A stretch of DNA of 64,000 nt from Kappaphycus alvarezii (Eukaryota > Rhodophyta > Florideophyceae > Gigartinales > Solieriaceae), in assembly GCA_002205965.3 (NCBI GenBank), contig NADL03000058.1:186001-250000 (forward strand), read 5' to 3'. The translations under genes were made by a program, and so were the position numbers. Under the pieces are notes generated by a model. That model was not told where the DNA came from and did no database searches. It was given only the letters and a program-made list of their open reading frames with translations. Positions 11,590-23,633 of this stretch are shown here, piece after piece; positions within the stretch are counted from its first letter, which is position 1, and every line of letters begins with the position of its first letter.

Positions 11590-12773
11590 TCAGCTGATTG
11601 AGGGTATCTCAGCCGAATCAGCTAGGTGCAGGGGCTGCCGAAGTTGGACAGTGCAAGACCTTATTTTATTTTCATCAGCTTGTGCCGGAGGCCGCATTGA
11701 GGAGGACGGCGACACGTATGGATTACGGACAGTAATATCATGCAATATGCGTCGGGATAGAAGGAGGGCTGTCCGTCGGGGAACAGGGGTTGGACGACGA
11801 GGAGAGCGGTCGGAGGGACGAACCAGGACTAGAAGGGGTGCCTCTACCTGTTTGGGGAGCCCCGAGGGGCGGAAGAGGTGGTGGGCCAGAGCGTTCCGAA
11901 AATTGCTGCCGCGGTGTGTAACGCTGTAGCCGTTGGTGCAAATGGTGACAAGCGCTGTTGCGATCCGTCGCAGCGTTGAACCGCGGGCCTCTGACAGGGC
12001 AAGTTTCATCGATAACAGGAAGCCGTAGGTGACAACGTAGCATAATGGACCAGAGGGAGGAAGAGAAGTGCAAGGAAGAAGAGGGAGATGCAGCAGGTGT
12101 TCATAAATGATCCACGGCGGCTCGTTGCAGTGGTTGAAGTAGTGTGTGATGGATGGGATCAGGACGCTGCAGGAGTGACTCAGGTTTGTGTTCCCAAAAG
12201 TTGGGGTTGATTGTTAGAAACTCACACCAGGGGTGTTGATTCTGGGATGACAAAAGGGAGGTGAAGACCTAAAGATAAATACCAGCAAGAAGTCGATAGG
12301 AGACTGGGGTAACCAAGGCCTTGAATGCACCAGCGGCGATTTAGCTGCAATGGGACCGGTAGCGCATAAGGCGTGATGTGTGCTGGAGATCTTGGGGTAC
12401 GCAAAGCTACAATCGGAGAGTGGCTGGTGGATCTGGGCCTCGGCATCTGGAGCGGTGCGGAGCTTTTTATACGCGACTGTGCTTCCATTTGGTCCCTGCA
12501 GAAACGGAGGGCGCGAGGTTCGGGGAGAAAGAGGAAGAGACATTATACTTTGCACGGCAAAACCATAACTCGATGAAAGTGAGGTCGAGTGCTCGAATTC
12601 ATAGTGGAACAGATGATGGAGTAAAAGTCAAATTCAGATGGTTTATCGGAGCGGCATTTTCAAAGAAGGTCTTCGGTGCTGATGGGGACGATGAGGATAT
12701 CAAAACTACTCCGGTGGCGCAGTAGAGAGTATCATACCAACGGAGGAGAGAGGTTGAACGTGGACATTGATAA
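11590..12773 (-). other. GC-rich DNA downstream of non-LTR copy A reverse transcriptase
   Basis: Position and GC richness suggest the C-terminal part of copy A. Minus-strand frames are open for 110-140 codons (12009-11590, 12073-11738, 12555-12214). However, I cannot find the CCHC finger or nuclease motifs seen in copies B and C, and the same stretch is open in several frames on both strands. Assignment to the element is inferred from position only. Confidence 0.3.
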
Positions 12774-13858
12774 TCAGAAAGCGCGTGTTTTGTTGGCGGG
12801 GTTGACGTAAAAGTTATACTTGGGCCCTTCTTCTATAAGGATCTGCAGAGCTTGCGGACACTGGGATAGTGCCAGTGCTGGCACAATCATAACGTACCAT
12901 TGTTTAAGGAGGAGATAACCAGCGGAGAGTTTCTGAAGAAGCGGGTGAACAGCTGGCGAGAAAAGGAACATTCGATTGGGATCCCTTTGCCTGGAGCCCT
13001 CTCTACTTTCCTAAAGTGGGGTGTCTGGGGACGGGATGATAAAGTGGGGCCGACCGAAAATCATGTTGATGAAGCGCGGCAGGGCGGTGCGGGGTCGGGA
13101 GGTGCACAGCATTTGCTGTCGCGAGAAAGTCAATCATGCGTTGCAGGCGTCCACAGCGACCATGACGTAACCGCTACCGCCGTATCACACAGTAAACATG
13201 CGGACTAATGGAGAAGTGTCCATAGCTTCAGGGACGCCGTTGGCAACGTGCTCCGGGGGTAGGTGGTCTCAGGAGTCCGCAAGCAGGGGTAGGATAAGGA
13301 CTTTGGCGGTACGGCGACGAAGTACGAAACCGATCGCAATGGGCCGGATATTGCCCGGTCGAGGTTGGATCGGCAACAGTGTTGCCGTGGAGGCTAGGCG
13401 GAGAATCGTGTCCGATAGGTCGCCACGGAAGGACGCGCTGGAGAGGTTGTAAGGGCGGAGCGGCAAGTTACCCAAGCCTTGAAGGTGATGTCGGTTGTCG
13501 CGACATAATGGAGAAAAGGAATAAGAGACGGCGGCCAATGCTGCATTAAGCAAGCGGGATGCACAAAGGGCCTGGGCCTCAGAACTCTCTCGGGAAGGGC
13601 AACTCTTGGGGAGAGTGTGGCAGGCTCAGCAGGCGTCGGTGGGGAGCGCGCAGTCGCTCATTAGTATCGACGCGTGAGAGATCGGCGTGCGAGAAGTTGT
13701 CGAATACCTGCATTGCGCGACCATACATGGCAGTAGCTAGTTTCAGGCGCGGCTGCGTGGCGGGATTCTATGCCACGAGGGCGTCGAGGTCGATAATTGA
13801 AGGAATACCATTCCTCCTATTGTTGAATGGAAGGAAGGGCCCTTACGCCACACGGTGA
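12774..13858 (-). mobile_element. non-LTR retrotransposon copy A, reverse transcriptase remnant
   Basis: On the minus strand, 13553-13269 carries LLPIQPRPGNIRPIAIG, almost the same as copy B (LLPIQPRPGKIRPIAIG), the fingers motif of this RT family. Downstream, VDACNA, stop, LTFSRQQML and INMIFGRP align with copy B SVDAHNAFNRFSQQKMI and LNMVYARQ, so the first catalytic Asp remains. SRQRDPNRMFLFSPAV corresponds to the QQGDP motif. KQWYVMIVPALALSQ stands where copy B has RWYADDCTLIG, so the catalytic DD pair is gone. Lysine-rich VNPANKTRAF follows as in copy B. Several frameshifts and stops make this copy inactive. The fragment 13858-13559 upstream is probably its N-terminal region. Confidence 0.7.
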
Positions 13859-14674
13859 CCTATTCTCCAGCGCTCGAAGGCTGCTGCGGAAGTAAGGCAG
13901 TAATTCTTCTCGGCGACATCGCCAATGGACTTTAGAACGATGCGGCTTGCGAGCTGCGACCGTAGCGAAAATATCCAGCCACACAAAATCGTTGAATGGT
14001 GGAAGGGGCAGTATGAATAGCTGCGGCACGGAAGAGACGGATAAGGAGGAGTATGGCATTGTGAAGAATGCGGCAGGGATCTAGTTCAAGATATCCGAAC
14101 AACGAAGGGAGGAGAAGAGAATCTCCGGGATAGAGTAGGGCATATCGGCCAGAGGAGGTTGTGGCTGTGGCACTCACTGATGAGTCAGTTTGTGCGCTTG
14201 AGCAGCGGGAGTGGGGATGCCACCGTCTGAAGGGGCCGGGGATTATGACGGTGTTGTCTGGTGGTAACGGCGGAACGCTGCGAAAGCCGGCATCATTAGC
14301 GTTTCGATTCTGAGATCAAACGCGTCCAGTGCCGTCTGCACGTATGCATGGCAAGACTTTTTGGTCTGCCGAGGCTGTGAGGGAAGAGGGGATGAGGACG
14401 ACCGGTGTGAGCCAGCAGCGGGGGAAGACGAGGCGCTTGGCTGGGCAAGGTTCTATTCAGGCTGTAAAAGCGCACATGAGATACGAATTGATAGTCCCGG
14501 AATGGGAGGCATCCACCATTGCATATTGTGTGCTACACAAACGATGACTCGGCGGAGGATCAGTGTTCAACGCCGCTAGCACTACGCCTAGCGGAATCGC
14601 AGGAGGTGCACAGTAAGGCGTTGGTTAAAACTCCTGTTGTCGGTGGAGAGCCTATTTGATACATGGCAGACTAG
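13859..14674. other. GC-rich linker between copy A and the hypothetical gene upstream
   Basis: Minus-strand frames such as 14177-13932 are open but have no recognised motif. This may be the 5' part of non-LTR copy A. Confidence 0.35.
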
Positions 14675-15675
14675 CTAGATTAAACGCGAAAGGCCTATGT
14701 ACATCCTCTGCCAATTCTGGATCACAACGGGTGGCCTCCTCCTCCTACCCTCCTTAAATTCCCTTTCCATCAAGCGAATATCATGCATTTTCCTAACTGC
14801 CTTACTCCCCCACATTCCACATATGCGATTATGTTCCTCTATATCCCTTGTCCATTCCATGACAATCTCCTCGCCGACTTGAAATTCCTCACTACCTTCC
14901 TCCTGCTTTCCACTTCGAACCATTCATCCAAGCCAACCTCTGCGAAAAACTGTGCAAACTCCTTTCATTTCCCAATCCACGCAACTTCTGACTATCCAGT
15001 TTGAGACTTGGTTTCCGCGGCATGCCCGTCTCTTCCCATTCCCCCACACTCGCCTCCTCCAAAAATTCAAAGTCGTCATCATCCACATCCGCAAAGTCCT
15101 CCAGACAAATTTCGCCAATCAAGTCTTCATCCTGGCCTCTTCAACCTCCTCCTCCTTATTGAGGATACGAATGCCTCCCGGTCGCACAAACTTTTTCAAC
15201 TTTTCAAAAGATAAATCATCCAACTCGGCGGCATACTGCAAGTAGCGTCTCATTTCCCTCGCCTTGGGCTTATCCGCGGCAACCGGTTTCACCAAGGTAC
15301 TTTGTGCTCTTCGAAAGCCTTCGACCTGGTTGTTCTCCTTTTCCTCGTCGGCGGCATTTGCCACGACGACGTCTGTCAATGGTCGCCGCCTCCGTACAAA
15401 CAAAGAAACTCTTTTTTGGTACGTGTCTCATGGGTGATGGTAGAGTCACGTCGTTCCGAAGTGATACCAGAGGGATGAGGCAGAGGTCGAGATGCAGAAG
15501 AGTCTTTCTCCTTGGACTCTCGTGAGCGCAGGGAGGGGAATGCGCTGACTAGACGCCATTTGGTTGGCGTTTCAGCGCGAATGACCTCTGACATGGCACG
15601 ACGCCTTGCTTCAGGATCTGGGGGAGCGGAACTGGGACGGTCCATGGGAAAATGTTGTGGAAGATAACGCAACAC
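14675..15675 (-). pseudogene. hypothetical protein gene in four frames, one-base shifts only
   Basis: Four consecutive minus-strand pieces abut or overlap: 15675-15376, 15403-15119, 15122-14892 and 14923-14675. Each junction needs a single-base shift, one of them at a T6 run near 15410, and no in-frame stop lies inside a piece. The product would be about 330 residues. In order it has a Pro/Ser/Arg-rich start (MDRPSSAPPDPEARRR), an Arg-rich segment (FVRRRRPL), a helical Lys-rich part (LSFEKLKKFVRPGG), an acidic patch (LEDFADVDDDDFEFLEE) and a charged C-terminus (EFKEGRRRRPP). I do not recognise the family. Its position just upstream of the copy A reverse transcriptase on the same strand allows an ORF1 role, but copy B has no visible counterpart, so a host gene is equally possible. 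Confidence 0.5.
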
Positions 15676-15890
15676 GGTGAGATGGCGCAGAGGGGTGCTT
15701 AATATCTCATGAGAATGGCAAGTTGGGAGAGTGGAGGAGTGGGTGCGGGAGGATGACGGATGACCGGGTGGGTCACGGGCGTTGACACGGGCAGCAGCTT
15801 TGCCACAGAAAATGTTGGGTTGGAAAAATACGGTTGCAGAATAGGGTCAAAGTGCCGTAATAGTAGCTAGCTGGCGCACCTTGGTGTAAT

Positions 15891-15971
15891 TGTACTGTAC
15901 AACAGTACAATAGGTACCCTGCAGTACTGTACAGTACAGGTCAACATTACAGCTTATTTGTACAGTGCTAT
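15891..15971. repeat. GTACTGTAC-type palindromic cluster 1
   Basis: Dense run of overlapping GTACTGTAC/GTACAGTAC words, including TACTGTACAGTAC, a perfect palindrome. It lies just past the 3' end of non-LTR copy B in minus-strand sense. Confidence 0.85.
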
Positions 15972-16082
15972 ACGTGGCGTTTGCGTACATGGGACGCTTT
16001 TCTTTGAACGAATTTGCAAAAAATTTCAAATTTGACAAATTTTGGTTCGCCCTAACCAAAGTTGCCATAAACATGCGTTGTT

Positions 16083-16109
16083 CTACTGTACAGTACAGTA
16101 GTGTACAGA
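16083..16109. repeat. GTACTGTAC-type palindromic cluster 2
   Basis: Short run CTACTGTACAGTACAGTAG and flank, separated from cluster 1 by about 110 bp of unrelated sequence. Confidence 0.8.
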
Positions 16110-16265
16110 ACAAGTGGTTAACTTTATGGCATCAGTAGAACGGGTGTCTGCTGCAGGATCCGACGATACTGCTAGCTAAGTGCTAACCGGGTGGTCCACG
16201 TCGGCCACGTGCAGCAACAAAGTGCTTGCAATTGCAACTACGGCACAGAACAAATTCGCGCTTTA

Positions 16266-19004
16266 TCAACAGACTAGGCCAGTCACTGAAGCTGCACACG
16301 TGGACCAATTGGCATAGCTCAGCTTTTGATCAAGCCGGAGTGACACCTCCCCCGTACAGGTTCCGATACGAGTCGCAATGTAGGCCGCCAACTCGTCGAC
16401 CACCTTAGACTTGGTCGCAGACGGGCATCCCGGGGAGTCAAAGGCTACCGGCACAAAATGCCATCCCAGTTTGGAGCGTCCAGCTAGAGCTTGGCTAAAA
16501 ATGGCGGCGATTTTGCTCGCAAAGTCCCTCAGCTTTCGTAGTTCCGCAGCCTTTGCAACGCGCGCGCTTCCCGGGCTCCATTGCAAAGCAAGCACTGTTG
16601 AAAAGGGGAGGAGACTGTGACGTCATACGCTACTGGGAGAGGGTTGCGGGGTTGTCCGCAGAGGTAATCGGTGGACAAGGATGTCGGCGGCTGGGGCGTC
16701 CAGTCCGGGATAAATTTGGGACTTCGTAGTGGACGCCGGCTTCAGCGGCTTTGAATAGGTTCTTGCCGAGCACTTTTGCCACTGCTTCGTGGTGGTTCTT
16801 CCGACCGAGGCCTTTGTTACAAAGGTCAGCGGCGTGGTCGCCCAGTTGGTTCATGGGAGTCTAGCATTCCGCACAAAGGAGCGGGGCGGTTTTCTCAAAG
16901 ACGGGAACTCACAAGTATCGCAAGTCGTCGTAGATGTGGGTGACTACACACGGATGGGCGGTGAGGATAGCCGCGGCAAGTGTATCCAAAAAAGCGTGAC
17001 GTCGGATCCGTTGGCGAATATTGAGTTCTGAGTGCGACGCGGGGTTCCGGAATCGTGACCAGTCATCATCTTTCCCGAAGCATTTGGCGGACGACTCACA
17101 CCAGGCCTGATATAGGATACTGGTTGTAGTATCAGGCTTGGACGCGAGGGTAGCCGCTGTCAGTGTCTGTCGGAGACCTCCATGTTGTGTGGAGAATGAC
17201 GGCTGCAGGCGTTGGACAAATGTGAGGAGATGTCGATCCGCTTCCGCGTACGTGCGTGAACGGGATTCAGCGGCACCAGTCTCATGTTGGTCCTTCGCAT
17301 GTTCGGACTCTGTGAGGCTGGCTGCGTATGCGGCAACGTTCAGCATGGTACGAGGCGAGAATCAATGACCGCTACAACGGAGCGGCATCTGTTGGCGCAC
17401 CGTGTCCGTCATTGGCATATGATTTGACGGCGAGTAAAATTGCATCTGGTCGGTATCAAATTGTTGTGCGATGGCGGTTGTCACATTGGGCGGCGTTAAC
17501 TTCACAACATGTTGTGGCTTACATGCAGAGGCGCAAAATCGGTGGAGATGGAACCGCACGAGATACCGTCTATCAGCGACAATGTCTTGTTGCAGTTGTC
17601 GATTATCAGTAAGGAAGTCCCGTAAAAGAGGTCGACCCAATCGGGGCACCGAGGAGGTCGATGCCCTTGTCAAAGAAGTTCTCAAGGAAAAAGGGGCGTA
17701 GTAACGGCGATATATGGTTGACGGCTTGGGTCGGCCAGAAAAGGGGTGTTTTGGCTGGGTTGAGAGAAAAGCTGTGATCCGGTCCATTGGAGCGCAGGAT
17801 CTCAACTGCGTTGTTTAGCTCAGCGTAGGTGCCTATAAGAGTACAGTCGTCAGCGTACCAGCGATGCATGCTTAGCTGCGTGGTCTCTGCTATTGCTTTC
17901 GCCAAGGGGGCACTAAATGGGAAAGCATAAGCATGCTAGCTGGGTCTCCTTGTTGCATTCTGGCTTGGCTGGGGATTTCCGGCGCAGACGCCGCCGGCAG
18001 GATCAGCGACGGCGTCTGGCGGGCGTAGACCATGTTCAAGAAACGACAGAGCGAGGGTACCTTGGAGGGCAGCAGATCGATCATCTTTTGCTGAGAGAAT
18101 CGGTTGAATGCGTTGTGCGCATCGACCGAGAGGAGCATGTAGGCGGCATCCTCCCCTGGTATGGATGTGCCTCCGAACATCGCGAACAATGGAGTCAAGG
18201 CCGGAGGAGATACCATTGGCGAGTTGCAGCAGGCGAGGTAGTCTCCAGTGTCATCCAGCGCTTGGGGTAAGAGGACCTTCGCCACCAGGCGCCGCAAGGC
18301 CGGCCCAATGGCGATAGGGCGGATCTTACCCGGACGTGGTTGGATGGGGAGAAGCGTCGAAGAGGAGATGAGCGGGTGTTTGGCGTCGGGGAGGTCCCCA
18401 TTAGCTAGTCGCCGCACAACGGAAGAGCACAGAGATTCCCGTGAGCCCTGCCTCTGGCGCCACCCTGGTGTTTGCCGGGAGGTGTAGAAGCCGAGGGGAC
18501 GTGCGATCTGGCCCCGGGGCGGAGTTTTGATTCCGCCGGCGTACAGCGCGAAGGACTGTAACCTCTGTGATGTCCATCTGGAGTGGGAGGTCTGTCTTGT
18601 TGAGTGCTGTGACCTGCGACAGTGAGGGTGGTGCAGCGCACGCAGTCGTTCCTATCGTGCTTGGTCCCGAATGTCTGCGATGCGGGGCAGGTGCAACGTC
18701 CTCACTGCGCGCCCACATTGCGCATCTTGGGCCAGATGTGCTGCTCGACGGAATTTTGGGTCCCGCCGAGGGTCATGGGTGGGAACGCGGTGGCGGACAG
18801 ATCGTTCTTCTCGGTTCCCTGTGCTTTAACAGCTTCTGTCCAGAGTTCGCCCCACTCGCCAGCGGTTGCGCGGCGAATGCTTTCACAAAGACCGTGGCTT
18901 TGGGCGGACTGATAACGCCAGCTAAGTTCCCCGTATTGAGCGTCGCAAAACTGCGGTGGGAATAAGGTGGATGCGAAGAAACGAGTAATGAACAGCATCA
19001 GCAC
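16266..19004 (-). mobile_element. non-LTR retrotransposon copy B (RT, CCHC finger, restriction-like nuclease region)
   Basis: This is the best of three related copies, read on the minus strand. It has an N-terminal part (19004-18702), then RNQNSAPGPDRTS before the RT (about 18.53 kb). RT motifs are KIRPIAIG (18324-18304), SVDAHNAFNRF with the first catalytic Asp, MQQGDPAS, and RWYADDCTLIG with the DD pair at 17851-17846, so the RT triad is present. GIDLLGAPIGS follows. Downstream lies a Cx2C-x8-H-x4-C finger (16875-16819, CAEC then GDHAADLC), the spacing known from R2-like and other non-LTR elements. Next come HHEAVAKVL and, one frame over, PAADILV. The C-terminal domain GWHFVPVAFDSPG (16595-16266) fits a restriction-like endonuclease tail; that last assignment is inferred. 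Frameshifts near 17.90 and 17.63 kb and several stops inactivate it. Confidence 0.85.
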
Positions 19005-19540
19005 CCCGTGCGTGCGAGGCCGCGCGGAAGAGCCGAATTATCAAGACAGCGAAAATATGCATACTGTACAGGTGGTCGGGATGCGGTCGAAGATTTCGCA
19101 CGGCCTGAGCGGACTGTGCAGTGGGTCGTGGACTCAGGGAAGGGGCAGGGGCGGCAAGGGATGGTGTTATCCGGACTCCATGACGGCGACGGTTAGGAGG
19201 AGTGGCCTGGAGCAGGGGCCGGGGCCGGAGAAGGGTGATTGAGTCGGCCTTGCAGTCACGGAGTGTCGGAATTCGAAACGTACCGAAGAGGCACAGTAAC
19301 TTGCATCAACCGACAGCGAAAAACACCTAATTCCCCTTAGCCTTATGTGGGCCATCCAGTTAGCTCGTAACTGAATAGTCGGTCAGTCGGTGTACACTCA
19401 AGATAAGTAAAAAGAGTAAAAGATTCTCTCGGAAAATAGCCGTCCTGCATCCCTAATCAGTAAAGCACCCCAAAAACCGACCACATCTTCCATGCATTAA
19501 AAAACCCAAAAATTCCCCAAAACCCCCCCGTGAAAGCTAC
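19005..19540. other. 5' flank of copy B, nothing recognised
   Basis: GC-rich to about 19.25 kb, then AT-rich with an A/C-rich run near 19.5 kb. No clear ORF1 or promoter was seen. Confidence 0.4.
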
Positions 19541-19600
19541 AGTCTATCTACAGTACTGTACTGTACAGTACAGCACTGTACTGTACTGTATGTACAGTAC
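19541..19600. repeat. GTACTGTAC-type palindromic cluster 3
   Basis: CAGTACTGTACTGTACAGTA and following words form overlapping palindromes. The cluster ends exactly where the 235-bp LTR-like repeat begins. Confidence 0.9.
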
Positions 19601-19715
19601 CGTTGCGTCCACCTCGTAGAGTCAGCCACAAGCGTTTGACCAAGTTGCGTTTCCACAAACTGGTGTCCTCTGTGGTCCAGGATCACGGAGGCACAGGCGT
19701 TTATATAGACCTCAG
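19601..19715 (-). repeat. 235-bp LTR-like repeat, copy 1, first part
   Basis: The sequence from CCTCGTAGAGTCAGCCACAA to TATAGACCTCAG matches 33072 onwards. It is interrupted by copia I and resumes at 25815. Read on the minus strand the whole repeat runs TGTCAGAGTGGGT...ACGAGGTGGACG, i.e. it starts TG like an LTR. Confidence 0.8.
19711..19715. repeat. target-site duplication of copia I (CTCAG)
   Basis: CTCAG precedes the 5' LTR and CTCAT (25810-25814) follows the 3' LTR. Removing the element plus one copy restores the repeat seen at 33.2 kb. Confidence 0.7.
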
Positions 19716-20034
19716 TGTGAATCGTGTAGTCTAAGGTACAGTATACAGCAAAGGTGATTGCTGTAAGCCTTTCGCGATGCTATTTATAGTGTTCCGTATT
19801 TTATATTTTTGCTTTATTTCTAAGATTCTATTGCGCAATACCAATCTTGGTATTCTGGAGTGAAAATGCATAAAGACTTGGAGTCGAACCTTCCCTCTTA
19901 GGGAATGAGTGGAGACGAGACAACAGGGAAAACGATTACAACTTTCAACAACAGCACTCCGCCGTCGGGGTGTAACAAAGAAAGCTGCTCAAATATCGGT
20001 AGTCGGTATTTCACTTTGTCCCAGAGTATATACA
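19716..20034 (+). repeat. copia I 5' LTR (319 bp)
   Basis: It runs from TGTGAATC to TATACA (TG...CA ends). It matches 25494-25809 with roughly 30 substitutions and a few short indels, about 90% identical by eye. Confidence 0.9.
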
Positions 20035-20625
20035 TTCCGGAATTTGTCCTGGGATCTACCGTAACAAAAGAAACCGCAAAGGGTAGCAGACAAACTCAGC
20101 AGAGAGACGTTTTTGGATATCGCTCAGTATTCCGTACCGGAAGGGAGTCTCCTAAGGGGAGCGGGTGGTGATTTGAAACAAGAAGTGAGGGTGAACAGGG
20201 GGTCGTTGAATCGGCAAAGGCAATTTCCTCTTGCGCCTATACCTTAGTCCCGCCGGGGGGAGCTGTCTAGAGTCCTTCATTCGGGGGGTGCCTGGGCTCT
20301 ATAACGGCGCTGTCTGATGCTGCTGAAATCACACCTAGGGATAACCTGGTGCTGATTGTGAGGGTCGGAGGTCTCTGCTTGCAGGAACTCTGAGTGTCAA
20401 CAGGGCGGCTCACTTTAAAGTAGTGTCATACCGTGCAGTCAGATAGGAAACTAAGCATCTCATCAACCTCAGCCTCATCAATTTCAACATTCTGGTATCT
20501 GGTTCACTGGAGCTGCTTGCTGCTTGTAATAGTACTGCTACTGGAAATTCTGTCGGTACTCGGAAAAGAGTGATTACTTGGTTATTCGAACTATCTCTTC
20601 CTGAGGTCATCTTTATTACTCGGTT

Positions 20626-21960
20626 ATGAGTAGTCAACAACCTTCCGGGGAGAATTTAGGCGACGGTGGCTCTAGTCATCGAGGTCCTTCCAGCCCTCCC
20701 AGCATATTTTTCATGTCATCCCTCTCAGCATCGTCTCTTAGTAATATGGCGAATTTGCAGAGTGGATTCATCACCACTATCCGCATTCTTGAAGAGGACG
20801 CTTCAATAGTTGGACATAGCCTGGTTAGAGCTGTTTCTAAGCTTTTCCCACCTGCATCGCTCTTCAGTCAAGAACTCCGTACTGTGCCCGCGCTCTATTC
20901 AGAGCTGCGGAATTTTTTTGACCTTAGGGGTGCAAATTTGGTACAACATTCTTCTAGGAGAATCATGATGACCTTGGCGACAAATATATACGAGGATGAC
21001 GAACACAAGGATGCAGCTATAGAGATTGTTAACGGGTCATCGCCGCTGGGCAAAGAAAACCAACCACTGAGGAACCATCAAGCGCCAGGGACGGTATTCA
21101 ACGGACGTCCGTCAATGGCACAAGTGTGGACAAAATAGCTCAAAATGTTGCCATGCGACTCCGTGACACAGAAATAAAGTTCTCAGGGGACATTGGAGAG
21201 TTTTAGCAGGAATTCAGTGACGAATATCTACACATAGGGCATGACTACAATCTCAGCCCTACACAGAAGCTAAAGTTTTTGCACAACCTGCTTCGTGGTG
21301 ACGCAAAGAGGTTCTATCTTGATGTAGTGGATGGATACGCACAGAACTTTCAGCAAACAGTGGACCACATTGAGCGAGAGTATAACTCTCGAGTTAGACA
21401 GAATAAGGTGAAATCATCTTAAGTCGCTTCGTGTGAGCAAATTTGTCAGTGACGGAATGAACACCGCTGCTTCACTGGAACAGGTCTACAAGATTAACAC
21501 AAAGCTATCACGACAAGCCCCAGTTGCGCACAGAGGGGATGCACACAAAGTAGAGTATTTGTCGTCCGTGGTTCCAGGATATCCATGGGCAATAGAACCG
21601 CTTGCAAGAGTGGCCACATACCGCTTGAAATTTCAGCAACTCTACTGGGAGCTAGAGGCCCAAACAAAGCTCTGTAGGGAAGCAGAGATCTCTCGCTTCC
21701 GGGACGAGATATTCAGGAGAAAAAATTCCGTGAAAATCGAACGAAATGACGAAAGTACTGGTATACTGTTCAACGAAGATTCTTCTGAAGCCTATTTCAG
21801 TGGTCAAGGTCGCTATGGTAGCAGAACTTCCTCAGTATGCTGGAGGGGAATGAAGGAAAAGACAGAAAAATAATTTTTTGATCCTCTGTCCATCGCAGGA
21901 TGCTTCAACTGCAGTGAAAAGACTCATCTTGTAAAGGATTGCAAACGGCCGCTCAACGTT
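20626..21960 (+). pseudogene. copia I gag with CCHC zinc knuckle
   Basis: The reading starts at an ATG (MSSQQPSGENLGDGG) and runs open for 170 codons with a Ser-rich N-terminus. After a frameshift it continues through capsid-like segments (LHNLLRGDAKRFYLDVVDGY; HIEREYNSRVRQNKV; YPWAIEPLARVATYRLKF; QQLYWELEAQTKLCREAE). The nucleocapsid knuckle CFNCSEKTHLVKDC (21901-21942) is a perfect Cx2C-x4-H-x4-C. A TAG near 21.2 kb and two shifts break the gene. It would package genomic RNA into particles in an intact element. Confidence 0.8.
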
Positions 21961-22153
21961 TCTAGAGCTGCTGCAAATAAGTTGGAGTACTTCGCAAAAA
22001 GAACTCGAGTGCCCAACTCAACGTACATCATGTCTTAGCTGAACTGTTTATCAACTCGATAACGACATCGCCGACATCCCCGCAGGTAATGAAGACGAAT
22101 TCAAGGCACAGACTGAGAAAGCAGTATTCAAAAGCCTTCTGTCTTCTGCGGAG

Positions 22154-23480
22154 ATGCACATCAACCATTGCAGCGCGGCTTCAGGTTCTGGTCAATCATA
22201 TTCATCCGTTGACAGCACGGATTTGGAGGATGAATTTGGACACTGCCCTTCACTTAGAAAGGACTCAGATGAAGAGTATGAGGCTGCCGAAGAGTCAATT
22301 GCTACAGTGTTTGATGATGAAGACGCAAACATTGAAATCTTCATAACTGACACAGAGGAGCACATCTTCTTCCATCGTGATTGTGTTGACAGAGGGGCAC
22401 AGAAGTCTGTTATCGGTCTTGAACAAGCAAAAGCCCATTGTAATGCCACGAAAATGCCATTTGTTCCCAGAGACATCGACAGTCATCGCTTGTACAAGTT
22501 TTCGCAACGGGAATTTCGGGGGCTCGGATTTATTAATATTCGTATCCCTGTTAACAAGGACATGTTTCTTTCGTTTGACGTGTAATTTGTTGATATCGAC
22601 GTGCCACTACTCGTCAGTCTCAATTTCTTGGACTACTAATCAGGTAACCATCGACTTGGCACACGACAGAATTGTCCCGAGTACAGATGAATGGGAAATC
22701 AGTCTAATACGTACGCACGGACATTTGTTCATTATTTGGGATGCCAACAAGGAAATATTGTTTTCTGTTGAGGAACTCGGCAAAGTACATCGAAACTTCT
22801 ATGATCCAGAGTCTCAAAGACTGTTTGGGGTTCTCCGTCGCTCAAAACTAGAGGAAAGCTCACAGAAAGTCCTCGACAAGTTACAGGAAATTGAATCTTA
22901 GTGTGATATATGCCAACGCTTGAGCGAAAAAGCGAACAGATTCCGTGTGACATTACCCAACGATCACATCATGTTCAACAGAACACTGAGCTGTGACCTG
23001 TTCACGATTGAAGGCGATTCTATCTTGCATGTTGTAGACAAGGACTCCAGGTTCAATGCTGCAGGTTTTCTCCCCAGTGAGACAGCAGATGAGGTATGGA
23101 GGACCTAAATAAGAATCTGGTCTTGTAGATATGTTGGTTACCCCCTTGAGATTCATGCAGATGAAGGTTCTCAGTTCCAGGCATTGCGCTTCAAAAACTA
23201 CTGTCGCCTTGCTGGTATTAACCTGAAACTAGCAGGGATTGAAAGCCATAACTCCCTTGGCATGGGAGAACGATACCATGCGTATCTGAGAAATATTTAT
23301 CGTAAGGTCAAGTCGGAACACCCCGGGATGAGCAAGCACAATATCTTAGAGACCTCTTTAAGTGCTCTCAATGACACTGCCGGACCAAATTATTTAGTGC
23401 CAACATTGTTGGTGTTCGGCGATATGCCTCGAATTCCTTTCTTGCCAACTGAGCTCCCACCCAAGTCGAGAGAATGACTG
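22154..23480 (+). pseudogene. copia I protease and integrase
   Basis: The protease site reads HRDCVDRGAQKSVIGLEQA near 22.39 kb; the family motif is D-S/T-G-A, so Arg replaces Ser/Thr. The integrase zinc site has H at HRNF, the second His appears replaced (FYDPE), and CDICQ follows right after an in-frame TAG at about 22.90 kb. The catalytic core keeps D in LHVVDKDS (about 23.03 kb), D in EIHADEGSQF (about 23.16 kb) and E in GMGERYHAYLR (about 23.27 kb). The D-D-E triad is therefore readable across three pieces, but frameshifts separate them. Confidence 0.8.
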
Positions 23481-23633
23481 CTATGGATGAAGCGCGAAAG
23501 GAAATGGCATGCACTATTGCTAAAAGTAGGGTGAACCAGGCTCTAAAGAGCAAGTTGCCGCAAAGTACGATGACTGACGTCAGGATTGGTGATCGCGTGC
23601 TAGTTTATAGGGATGATCTGGCTGTTTAGATAG

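Noticed and set aside
11546..11929. 127-codon plus-strand Arg/Gly-rich ORF
   Set aside because: Lies opposite the non-LTR copy A region, where several frames on both strands are open because of GC richness.
15847..16113. 88-codon minus-strand ORF with repeated YCTV words
   Set aside because: Arises from translating GTACTGTAC clusters.
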